Origin: Chloroflexota bacterium
GTDB lineage: Bacteria > Chloroflexota > Anaerolineae > B4-G1
Direction of reading: 5' to 3'
NCBI GenBank assembly: GCA_003648125.1
Contig: QMOE01000129.1
Coordinates: 1 to 6,774, forward strand
Length of the DNA: 6,774 nucleotides
Each line of letters opens with the position of its first letter. Position 1 is the first letter of the stretch. A program made the translations under genes and the position numbers. The notes under the pieces are model-generated. The model was not told the origin of the DNA and did no database searches. It saw only the letters and a list, made by a program, of their open reading frames with translations. Positions 1 to 6,163 of the stretch are shown piece after piece.

Positions 1-395
1 AGGGGCAGATCACCATCAAGCCGGACCTCATCACGCGCCAGATGGAGAACAGTACGGGCTACGTGGACCTGTGGCCTCAGGGTTGCTACGTTGATTCTGG
101 AGCGAAGGTTGAGTTCAGCTTTACTGTGTGGCCGGGGGTGATGGTGAGCCAGGTGGACAAATTGGTGGTGGATATGCAAACCAGCGATGACCCTTCCCAT
201 CCCCCGGCGGTCGCGCTGTGGAATTGGGAGAGCGGGGAGTGGGACGAGCTTGACCTCGGTTGGGGACAACACTCGATCCCCAACGCCGGGGCTTACGTCC
301 TCTCGCCGGGCCAGGTGCGCTTGCGGTTGACGGCGCAGCCGGATTGGCCGGCCAGCGTGGATGACTTGACGATCACGATCAAGGGGCAGCGTTGA
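1..395 (+). CDS. C-terminal end of an unrecognised, probably extracytoplasmic beta-rich protein (5' end outside window)
   Basis: The frame is open from the left edge (first full codon at position 3) to the TGA at 393-395, giving 130 visible residues. The ATG at 42 is probably internal, because the frame continues upstream of it (GQITIKPDLITRQ). The segment alternates hydrophobic and polar residues (VEFSFTVWPGVMV, VDKLVVDMQTS, QVRLRLTAQ, DLTITIKGQR) and is rich in Trp, Gly, Pro and Asp. This looks like a beta-sandwich domain, and no membrane helix is visible in this part. I do not recognise a family. The stop overlaps the ATG of the ABC ATPase by one base (TGATG), so the two are probably translationally coupled. 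By inference it may be an exported or membrane-anchored domain of a protein working with the exporter. The coding call is firm and the function is unknown. Confidence 0.75.
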   Translation, partial: GQITIKPDLITRQMENSTGYVDLWPQGCYVDSGAKVEFSFTVWPGVMVSQVDKLVVDMQTSDDPSHPPAVALWNWESGEWDELDLGWGQHSIPNAGAYVLSPGQVRLRLTAQPDWPASVDDLTITIKGQR

Positions 396-1342
396 TGGCG
401 ACGATTATCAAAGTAAAAGGACTGACCAAGCGGTACGGTCGGCTGACAGCGCTAAAGGGGCTGGACCTAACGGTCGAAGAGGGGGCCATCTTTGGCTTTG
501 TCGGGCCGAACGGGGCGGGCAAGACGACGACGATGCGTATCCTGGCGACACTCCTGCGCCCGACGGCTGGGGAGGCGTGGGTCGCGGGGCACTCGGTGTT
601 CAAGGAGCGACGGGATGTGCGGCGGGCCATCGGTTATATGCCCGATTTCTTTGGCGTCTATGGCGACATGAAGGTTTGGGAGTATCTGGATTTCTTCGCT
701 GCCTGCTACGAGATCCCCGTCGAGACACGCCGCCGGCTGATAGGCGACCTGCTAGAGTTGGTAGACCTGGCTCACCGGCGCGACGATTACGTGGACGCGC
801 TCTCACGGGGAATGAAGCAGCGGCTCTGCCTGGCCCGGTCGCTGGCTCATGATCCGCAGGTGTTGATCCTCGACGAGCCGGCCTCTGGCCTGGACCCCAG
901 AGCGCGGGTCGAGATCCGCGAGCTTTTGCGCGAGTTGCAGGCCATGGGCAAGACCATATTCGTCTCCTCGCACATCCTCTCCGAGATTGGCGAGATCTGC
1001 ACCCACGTTGGCATCATCGAGGCGGGGGAGTTGGTGGCGCTGGGCACGCTGGATGAGATGCGGCAGCTTGTCCGTGCCCAGCGCGTCGTCAAGATCGGGT
1101 TGCTGGAGCGGGTAGATGAGGCGCAGGCCTGGCTGGCGACCTGGCCCGACGTGATGCAGATCGAGCCGGTGGTGGATAACGGCGGGGGTGATTTGCAGAT
1201 CACGTTCGCCGGCGACGACGAATCGCTGGCGCGGCTTTTGAGCCAGATGGTGGGCGCGGGCTTTCCGGTGCTCTTGTTCCGCGAGGAGACCGGCGATCTG
1301 GAGGACGTGTTTATGCGGCTGACGAAGGGGGTTGTGTCCTGA
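395..1342 (+). CDS. ABC-2 type exporter, ATP-binding subunit
   Basis: A 315-residue cytoplasmic ATPase that would power the two permeases encoded next. Visible motifs are Walker A GPNGAGKT (37-44), signature LSRGM (136-140), Walker B VLILDEP (156-162), D-loop SGLD (164-167) and the H-loop histidine in SSH (193). The usual Q-loop glutamine is Asp84 (IGYMPD), a variant I recall from this subfamily. Residues from about 220 form the extra C-terminal domain typical of ABC-2/CcmA-like ATPases. ATG at 395 is preferred over an in-frame TTG at 392 because it gives the TGATG coupling with the preceding gene and has AAGGGG (381-386) at good spacing. Substrate cannot be predicted: relatives move drugs, lipids, polysaccharides or peptides. 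The family call is very secure; the substrate is open. Confidence 0.96.
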   Translation: MATIIKVKGLTKRYGRLTALKGLDLTVEEGAIFGFVGPNGAGKTTTMRILATLLRPTAGEAWVAGHSVFKERRDVRRAIGYMPDFFGVYGDMKVWEYLDFFAACYEIPVETRRRLIGDLLELVDLAHRRDDYVDALSRGMKQRLCLARSLAHDPQVLILDEPASGLDPRARVEIRELLRELQAMGKTIFVSSHILSEIGEICTHVGIIEAGELVALGTLDEMRQLVRAQRVVKIGLLERVDEAQAWLATWPDVMQIEPVVDNGGGDLQITFAGDDESLARLLSQMVGAGFPVLLFREETGDLEDVFMRLTKGVVS

Positions 1343-1352
1343 GAGGAAGTAG

Positions 1353-2249
1353 GTGAGAGCCCGCTGGCAATCCACACTCGATCACCCCATGCTTCGGCTG
1401 GAACTGCGCCGCATCCGCCGCGTGCGCTGGTGGCCGGGACGTCGCTTTTTCCTGTTCTACCCGGTGGTGCTGGGCGCTACGCTGGGCTGCGGGGCGATCG
1501 TGGCCTTGAGCGCCGGGCTGAGCAATCTTTCTGTGCCGGTGCGGTTTCTGGAACCTGGGGGAATTCAGATGGCGGCCCTCGTCACAGGCGTGCCGGTGAT
1601 TTGCCTTGTCGGCACGGCGACGACGTTACTTTCCGTGGCCCTGCCCTGGATCGCACCCGCGCTCACATCCGCGACGATTGCCCGCGAGCGGGAGTTGGGT
1701 ACGCTCGACCTGCTGCGGACGACGCTGCTGACCGAGCGTTCCATTGTGCTGGGCAAGCTGGGTGGATGCCTGGCGCGGCTGTGGCCCGGCATCCTGGCGC
1801 TGGCGTTGCTGACGCCGTTCCAGTTGGTCGGGACGAGCTTGTTGGGCGGCTATTCCTCCACCATTGGGATGGTTGCGCTGGGGGCCAAGCAGCCGTGGCT
1901 GTGGCTGTTGCTGGCGACTGTGGCGGGCTGGCTCAAGCCGTGGGGCGATCTGGTGCTCAACGCGGCGATAGGGTTGTTCGTCTCGGTGCTGGCGCGCGCG
2001 TCGAGCGTGGCCGTGGCCGTTACTTATGGCGCAGTCATCGTGACGCGGGTGGGGCTGTGGTCACTGGAGATGCTTTTAATGTCCGTGTTGGTGATACCTG
2101 CTATGATAAATCCAATGCAGCAACTGGATGGTCAGATTGGGTTAACGGAATTGATGGCGGGGCTAATCCCGCTGGCGACCGTGCTGCTCGAGATCACCGG
2201 GACCGTGTTGCTGGTGTGGGCGGCTATTTGGTGGTTGAAGCGAACGTAG
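1353..2249 (+). CDS. ABC-2 type transporter permease (first of two)
   Basis: A 298-residue integral membrane protein with about six to seven hydrophobic stretches (roughly 33-54, 75-97, 143-165, 182-193, 199-229, 236-253 and 266-295). After the second helix comes the cytoplasmic motif TIARERELGTLDLLRTTLL (108-126), the hallmark region of ABC-2 permeases thought to contact the ATPase. The same motif recurs in the next gene, so the two permeases are diverged paralogues and probably form a heterodimer. The GTG start at 1353 follows a GAGGAAG ribosome-binding site (1343-1349). An in-frame ATG at 1389 would give 286 residues and lacks such a site. The gene lies 10 bases after the ATPase. Family confidence is high; substrate is unknown. 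Confidence 0.9.
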   Translation: MRARWQSTLDHPMLRLELRRIRRVRWWPGRRFFLFYPVVLGATLGCGAIVALSAGLSNLSVPVRFLEPGGIQMAALVTGVPVICLVGTATTLLSVALPWIAPALTSATIARERELGTLDLLRTTLLTERSIVLGKLGGCLARLWPGILALALLTPFQLVGTSLLGGYSSTIGMVALGAKQPWLWLLLATVAGWLKPWGDLVLNAAIGLFVSVLARASSVAVAVTYGAVIVTRVGLWSLEMLLMSVLVIPAMINPMQQLDGQIGLTELMAGLIPLATVLLEITGTVLLVWAAIWWLKRT

Positions 2250-2256
2250 GAGGCTG

Positions 2257-3195
2257 ATGGTGGGAGAAAAACCTGTACCGGTCAAACAACGCCGTTGGCT
2301 GCGCCGCGAATCGAACCCGCTCTTGGTCAAAGAACTGCGGGGACGCATGCGCGGCGCGCGGGCGTTCGTTGTGTTGACCATCTACCTGTTGTTGTTGACT
2401 TGCTTTACCTCGCTCATCTACTACACCTACGTGACAACCACTCACAGGCCGGGCAGCGGGTCAGATATGGCGAACCTCGGCAAGATCATTTTCTCCAGCG
2501 TCGTCATCATCGAGATATTTATGGTTACGTTCATCACACCGGCCTTCACCGCCGGGGCCATCAGCGGCGAGCGGGAGCGCAAGACCTACGAGTTGCTGCG
2601 CACGACGCTCCTTTCCGCCCGCAAGTTGGTCTTTGGCAAACTTTCCTCTGCGCTGACGTATATGCTCTTGCTTGTCTTAGCGGCGGTGCCGCTGGAGGGT
2701 CTGGCATTTGTCCTGGGGGGCGTGGTGGCGAAGGAACTGGCGGTTGCTCTGCTCATTTTGATGGTGACCGCGTTGACCTTTGCCGTCATTGGTCTCTTGT
2801 TCTCTTCCTTCCTGCGCGCCACTCTTTCTGCCACTGTGTTGTCCTACATCGTCGCCCTGATGTTGACGGTTGGATTGCCCGTGTTGATGTTGATCTCGCT
2901 GGCTCTGCTGGACTCGTTTATGTACGACTTTGACCCGCCTGTTTGGATCGTGGAGGCAGGTTTGATGTACCTGGCCTTTTTCATCGTTGGCCTGAGCCCT
3001 GTCTCGGCGGCTGTGGGGACCGAGATTATGTTGGAGCAAGAGAATTCTATCTTGTACTTTTGGTACGATATAGATTCCATCCATCGTATCCCGATTCCTT
3101 CTTTCTGGATCATCTATGCGGTGATCTACCTGGTCATGGCGGCGATCTTGCTGCTGATAACCATGCTGCGGGTGCGCCAGCAGGAGCGGCGGTAA
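2257..3195 (+). CDS. ABC-2 type transporter permease (second of two)
   Basis: A 312-residue permease with about seven hydrophobic segments (roughly 36-58, 77-97, 132-154, 160-184, 190-218, 230-253, 282-304). The N-terminus has NPLLVKELRGRMRGARAF (20-37), a signature I associate with the cytoplasmic start of ABC-2 permeases. TAGAISGERERKTYELLRTT (98-117) matches the motif of the preceding permease and is the likely ATPase-contact loop. A strong AGGAGG (2248-2253) spans the stop of the previous gene. It is only 3 bases from the ATG at 2257 and 6 bases from an adjacent in-frame GTG at 2260, so translation may start at either codon. The TAA stop shares its last base with the ATG of the next gene (TAATG). 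It should pair with the upstream permease and ATPase. Confidence 0.92.
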   Translation: MVGEKPVPVKQRRWLRRESNPLLVKELRGRMRGARAFVVLTIYLLLLTCFTSLIYYTYVTTTHRPGSGSDMANLGKIIFSSVVIIEIFMVTFITPAFTAGAISGERERKTYELLRTTLLSARKLVFGKLSSALTYMLLLVLAAVPLEGLAFVLGGVVAKELAVALLILMVTALTFAVIGLLFSSFLRATLSATVLSYIVALMLTVGLPVLMLISLALLDSFMYDFDPPVWIVEAGLMYLAFFIVGLSPVSAAVGTEIMLEQENSILYFWYDIDSIHRIPIPSFWIIYAVIYLVMAAILLLITMLRVRQQERR

Positions 3196-4349
3196 TGACA
3201 AAACTCGGAGTCTACCTGCGCCGCTGGGGATTGCGGCTGCGGTTGGTCGAGAGCCTGACCTGGGGGCCGTGGGGTGGGACGGTTGGGTTGGGCCTGGGAT
3301 TGATGCTGGCGCTGGCGGCGCGGCTGTGGCCGCTGTTGATGGCCCGCTGGCTGGCCGCGCTAACTGGCTCATTCGCGCTCGCCGGCGTGATGATGGGGCT
3401 GACGGCCGCCTGGCTGTGGCCGCGCTCCTCGTTGCGACTGGCGCGTATCTTTGATCGTCGCTTTGGGCTGGCCGAGCGACTGACGACGGCGGTCGAGATT
3501 GGCGCGGACCGGCTGCGGGCCACGCCCGCGATGGCCCAGGCGCAGTTGACCGACACCCTGGACATCGCTGCCCGCGTTGACCCCGGCGCGATGCTGCCGC
3601 TGCGAGCCTCTCGTCGGGCGCTGCTCGCTTTTTGCGCCTTGGCGGCCGCGCTGGCCCTCTCGCTCTGGCTGCCGAATCCCCAGGAGGACGTGCTCTTGCA
3701 GCAGGCTGCCGTCCGCGAGGCTATTGAGGAGCAGATTGAGGATTTGGAGGCCGCGCGGGAGCAAGTCTCCGATGCCGAGGGATTGACCGAGGCCGAGCGG
3801 GAACTGCTCTTGCAGTCGCTGGAGGAGGCCATCGCTGCCCTCGACGAGGGCCGGGCCACGCCGGAGGAGGCGGTAGCGGCCCTTTCGGAAGCGGAGCGGT
3901 CGCTGGCCGAGTTGCAGGATCCGGGCGCCGCGACCGCGCGGGAGGGGCTGGAGCGCGCTGCTGGCGAGATGTCCGACTCCAAACTCACCCAGGATATCGC
4001 CGAGGCGTTGGCCGAGGGTGACTATCAAAAAGCGGCCCGCGAGTTGGCTTCCTTTAGCGGCAGCAGAGGGGAATCGCTGACCCGCGAGGAGGAACTCGAA
4101 CTGGCCCAGGAGTTGGCGCAAGCGGCGAAGGCATTGGCCGAAAGCGACCCCGCTCTGGCGCAGCAGTTGGCCCAGGCGGCCGAGGCCATCGAGCGCGGCG
4201 ACATTGCCGAGGCGCGTGAAGCTATCGGCCAGGCGGCGCAACAGATGGGGGAGGCGGGCGAGCGGGTGGAGCGCCAGGAAGCGGTCGAATCTGCGCTGAC
4301 AGAGTTGCAGGAGGGGCGCGAGCAGATCGCCCAGGCCGGCTCTACCTGA
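3195..4349 (+). CDS. Three-helix membrane protein with long helical/coiled-coil tail, cut by an in-frame UGA
   Basis: The open frame gives 384 residues. Two membrane helices lie at about 26-46 and 52-76. A conserved-looking cytoplasmic patch IFDRRFGLAERLTTAVE (85-101) follows, then a third helix at about 141-160. Residues from about 163 to 383 are Glu/Ala/Gln/Leu-rich and should be almost entirely helical, with repeats such as LAQELAQAAKALAESDPALA. This layout resembles the DUF4175-like proteins found beside ABC exporters or BatA/MoxR-type loci; that assignment is from memory and tentative. The start ATG overlaps the permease stop (TAATG) and has AGGAG at 3182-3186, so a longer frame reaching back into the permease gene is not the real start. 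The TGA at 4347-4349 is followed in the same frame by 128 codons with a family-like C-terminus, so the native protein was probably 513 residues. It is likely a membrane partner of the exporter. Confidence 0.8.
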   Translation: MTKLGVYLRRWGLRLRLVESLTWGPWGGTVGLGLGLMLALAARLWPLLMARWLAALTGSFALAGVMMGLTAAWLWPRSSLRLARIFDRRFGLAERLTTAVEIGADRLRATPAMAQAQLTDTLDIAARVDPGAMLPLRASRRALLAFCALAAALALSLWLPNPQEDVLLQQAAVREAIEEQIEDLEAAREQVSDAEGLTEAERELLLQSLEEAIAALDEGRATPEEAVAALSEAERSLAELQDPGAATAREGLERAAGEMSDSKLTQDIAEALAEGDYQKAARELASFSGSRGESLTREEELELAQELAQAAKALAESDPALAQQLAQAAEAIERGDIAEAREAIGQAAQQMGEAGERVERQEAVESALTELQEGREQIAQAGST

Positions 4350-4736
4350 CCGCGCACCGGACAGCCGCTCGGTCAGAGCGGCGCGGGTGGAGAGGCGGCC
4401 CAAGGGGCGGGGCAAGGACAGCAGGCGGGCGACGGTCAACAGCAGCAGCCCGGTCACAGCGAAGACTCTGGTACCGGCGCGCCCTACGCCGAGGTCTACG
4501 TACCCGGTCGCCTGGACGAGGAGGGGGCCGGCGTGAACGTGGGCCGCGAGGGAGACGAGGGAATCCAGGGCGGGGATGTGCCGCTTCCGGCCCCGCAGGG
4601 CGGTGGGGCGGCCGTGCCCTATCGCGAGGTCTATGCCGAGTACGCCGACCAGGCCGGCGCAGCTCTGGAGGGGAGCTATATTCCCCTGGGAATGAAACAG
4701 TACGTGCGAGATTATTTTAGTTCGTTGGAGCCATAA
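4350..4736 (+). pseudogene. Downstream part of the same membrane-protein gene, beyond the in-frame UGA
   Basis: In exactly the frame of the preceding gene, 128 codons remain open after the UGA, up to TAA at 4734-4736. They encode a Gly/Gln-rich linker, then two related blocks (PYAEVYVPGRLDEEG and PYREVYAEYADQAG), then an aromatic end (SYIPLGMKQYVR, DYFSSLEP). The low-complexity linker flows naturally from the upstream helical region, and the tail looks like a conserved terminus, so both halves are one gene. No convincing independent start exists. The GTG at 4533 has a GAGGAGGGG upstream, but those bases encode Asp-Glu-Glu-Gly and may be fortuitous. Explanations are a nonsense mutation, an assembly or read error, readthrough, or reinitiation. 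No frameshift is needed. HAD translation starts directly at 4737, so loss of translation here could also affect that gene. Confidence 0.7.
4364..4382 (+). repeat. Perfect 7-bp hairpin 14 bases after the in-frame UGA
   Basis: GCCGCTC (4364-4370) and GAGCGGC (4376-4382) are perfect reverse complements around a five-base loop GGTCA. A competing 7-bp stem, CTGACCG (4346-4352) with CGGTCAG (4370-4376), includes the UGA itself. No T-tract follows, so this is not a Rho-independent terminator. The apical loop starts with GG, 21 bases after the UGA, which falls in the geometry described for bacterial SECIS elements. In GC-rich DNA such hairpins are common by chance. Confidence 0.55.
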
Positions 4737-5399
4737 ATGGGCCAGCAATTTCTCGCAGTCATCTTGGACCTGGACGGCCTGATGGCCGATAGCGAACCGC
4801 TGGCCAAGTGGGCCTGGGGCCAGACGCTGGCCCGCTACGGGCGCGAATTGGACGATCAGATTTTCCGCGATGTGCAGGGTATGCGAGTAGCCGATTCCGC
4901 CCGTATATTCTGTGAGCGGTTCGTGCTCCCCATTTCCCCGGAGCAGGCGATGGCCGAGCGGGACGAGCTGTTTCTGCAAGCAGTCCCGACTCGCCTGCGA
5001 CCCCGCCCCGGTCTCTACTCCCTGCTGGATGAGCTGGTCGCCCGCGGGCTGCCGCTGGGCGTCGCCACCTCCGGACACCGCCGCTATGTTAATTTGGCGT
5101 TGCAGACGCTGGGGTTGGACGTCCGCTTCCGGGCCGTCGCTGCCGGGGATGAGGTGGAACGCGGCAAGCCTGCGCCCGACATCTACCTGCTGGCGGCGGA
5201 GCGGCTGGGTGTGCTGCCGAATCGCTGTCTGGCTTTGGAGGATGCGCCGCTGGGGGTCGAGGCGGCTGTCGCTGCCGGGATGACCTGCCTGGCCGTGCCG
5301 AGCCAGTGGACGGCTGCGATCGAGTTTCCCGGCGCTGAGCGGGTCTTGCCATCGCTGAATGAGGTCAGAGAGGGACTGGACAATTTACTGGGATTGTGA
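4737..5399 (+). CDS. HAD-superfamily hydrolase, beta-phosphoglucomutase/phosphatase-like
   Basis: A 220-residue soluble cytoplasmic protein of normal length for subfamily IA HAD phosphatases. All four catalytic motifs are present. Motif I is DLDGLMADSE, with nucleophile Asp11 and acid/base Asp13. Motif II is the Thr/Ser in ATSG (Thr111). Motif III is Lys144 in RGKPAPD. Motif IV is the acidic pair Glu168-Asp169 in ALEDAPLG. Residues of about 15-85 form the helical cap. The DLDGLMADSEP start resembles the CbbY/YcjU/beta-phosphoglucomutase branch, so the likely reaction is dephosphorylation or phosphate transfer on a small phosphosugar or similar metabolite; the substrate is not readable. The ATG directly follows the TAA of the preceding frame with no gap, and GGAG lies at 4727-4730. 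The gene therefore belongs to the exporter operon by position, though its role may be unrelated. It converges on the toxin gene 22 bases downstream, with no clear terminator between. Confidence 0.93.
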   Translation: MGQQFLAVILDLDGLMADSEPLAKWAWGQTLARYGRELDDQIFRDVQGMRVADSARIFCERFVLPISPEQAMAERDELFLQAVPTRLRPRPGLYSLLDELVARGLPLGVATSGHRRYVNLALQTLGLDVRFRAVAAGDEVERGKPAPDIYLLAAERLGVLPNRCLALEDAPLGVEAAVAAGMTCLAVPSQWTAAIEFPGAERVLPSLNEVREGLDNLLGL

Positions 5400-5421
5400 G
5401 TGTGTGGAGCGACGTTTGAGG

Positions 5422-5817
5422 CTAGTTGCTTCCCAGGTCAAGGAGGTTTTCGATCTCGATCAACATCTGGGCCAGGGTAGGAGCGGGGGAATTGACGACG
5501 TGATTTTCGGCGCCAGCGTGCTTATGGTGGGGATGCGTGGCTAGGTTCAGGGAGCGGTGGTGATCAGTGTTGTCGTAGCGAAAAACAAATTTCCCATCTT
5601 CTTGTTGGTACTGATAGGCGTACATATATCGCTCAATACCAGCATTGGTGTCTATGAACTCGCGAAAGTGCAGTTGAGACCCGTCCAATAAGTAGAGAGC
5701 ACCCCGAACAAAACCAATGTGTGAACTGCGTTTGTCGTAGGTCACTCTGGCTGACTGAATGATGAGGCTTTCGTCAATAATTGCTCGCAGCGTGTCAAAG
5801 TATTCTTCAATCCGCAA
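5422..5817 (-). CDS. TumE-like (DUF6516) toxin of a type II-like toxin-antitoxin pair
   Basis: A 131-residue small basic, histidine-rich protein. Motifs I recognise from the TumE/DUF6516 family are LHFREFID (49-56), an aromatic strand YMYAYQYQ (64-71), and the family hallmark FRYDNTDHH (79-87) followed by HPHHKH (95-100). The molecular activity of the family is not obvious from the sequence; the conserved His/Asp/Arg cluster could be catalytic. The start is TTG at 5817, supported by AAGGAAG six bases upstream inside the antitoxin gene. No ATG is near, and the frame matches the family N-terminus (RIEEYFDTLR). It overlaps the upstream antitoxin by 11 bases, so toxin translation is probably coupled to and limited by antitoxin translation. 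Base composition is visibly AT-richer than the operon to the left, consistent with transfer. The family call is good; toxicity is inferred. Confidence 0.8.
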   Translation of the reverse strand: MRIEEYFDTLRAIIDESLIIQSARVTYDKRSSHIGFVRGALYLLDGSQLHFREFIDTNAGIERYMYAYQYQQEDGKFVFRYDNTDHHRSLNLATHPHHKHAGAENHVVNSPAPTLAQMLIEIENLLDLGSN

Positions 5818-6103
5818 TGCGGGCTTCCTTGAGCGTCTCGTGTTGTTGGCGCAATCGTAGCAGGGTGTGATATTCGCCGGCCCATTCTATGGTATCCAAA
5901 GTTTCTTCTATCTGATCCTGGGTCAGGCGTTGATAAAATTCTTTACTGCTCATGTTATATTGGTTCTCAAAATTCTGTAACCGGCGTTCTGTGCGCCGCA
6001 GCCCGGTTTTGATGACGCGCAATTGAATGCTCATTGCTGCTTCGAGCAGTGGGCGCAGGGCGATTGAGCCTGTCGGCGCTGTCACGATCACTTGAGTTGT
6101 CAT
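5807..6103 (-). CDS. Probable antitoxin paired with the TumE-like toxin
   Basis: A 98-residue protein encoded directly upstream of and overlapping the toxin gene. The C-terminal half is helical, with FENQYNMSSKEFYQRL (45-60) and DTIEWAGEYHTLLRLRQ (70-86). This pattern of a short FxxxYxMSSxEF helix followed by a (D/E)xxxWxGEY helix is what I recall from small partners of TumE/DUF6516 proteins. The N-terminus (TTQVIVTAPTGSIALRPLLEAA) may form a short strand-helix region; no clear DNA-binding fold is visible. I chose ATG at 6103 over the in-frame GTG at 6109, because that GTG lies within the GAGGTG ribosome-binding site (6112-6107), which has ideal 5-base spacing to the ATG. Function as antitoxin is inferred from order, size and overlap. 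It may also repress the promoter just upstream. Confidence 0.7.
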   Translation of the reverse strand: MTTQVIVTAPTGSIALRPLLEAAMSIQLRVIKTGLRRTERRLQNFENQYNMSSKEFYQRLTQDQIEETLDTIEWAGEYHTLLRLRQQHETLKEARIAD

Positions 6104-6120
6104 ATTCACCTCGTAGAAAG

Positions 6121-6149
6121 ATTATAGCATGTCTCGAATTGCATTGCAA
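6121..6149 (-). promoter_or_regulatory. Sigma-70-type promoter of the toxin-antitoxin operon
   Basis: On the minus strand, TTGCAA (6149-6144) and a perfect TATAAT (6126-6121) are separated by exactly 17 bases. The expected start of transcription is near A6114, giving a leader of about 11 bases with GAGG just before the antitoxin ATG at 6103. The strength and spacing are unusual for this GC-rich window. Confidence 0.75.
6139..6149. promoter_or_regulatory. Small palindrome over the -35 box, candidate autoregulatory operator
   Basis: TTGCA (6139-6143), one central T, TGCAA (6145-6149): perfect 5-base arms covering the -35 element of the antitoxin-toxin promoter. Toxin-antitoxin operons are commonly autorepressed at such sites, so this is a candidate operator. 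It also lies between this promoter and the divergent Nudix start, so binding could affect both. Arms are short and chance is possible. Confidence 0.4.
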
Positions 6150-6163
6150 ATAGGAAGCGTGGC

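Noticed and set aside
2943..3194. Upstream extension of the large membrane-protein frame into the second permease gene
   Set aside because: This stretch overlaps the strongly supported permease in another frame. The ATG at 3195 has a ribosome-binding site and TAATG coupling, so it is the real start.
4364..4382. Hairpin as Rho-independent terminator after the UGA
   Set aside because: No run of T follows the stem, and coding sequence continues in frame on both sides.
4533..4736. Separate 67-residue gene starting at GTG 4533
   Set aside because: It is in the same frame as the upstream gene, and its apparent ribosome-binding site is made of Asp-Glu-Glu-Gly codons. It is better explained as the end of the interrupted gene, though reinitiation cannot be excluded.
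3369..5078. 569-codon minus-strand open frame antisense to the helical membrane protein and most of the HAD gene
   Set aside because: It lies opposite genes with clear motifs and tight operon spacing. Its product is low-complexity Leu/Arg/Gly/Gln-rich, as expected of an antisense shadow in GC-rich DNA lacking TTA, CTA and TCA codons.
5400..5421. Possible terminator between the convergent HAD and toxin genes
   Set aside because: These 22 bases contain no stem-loop and no T-tract on either strand.
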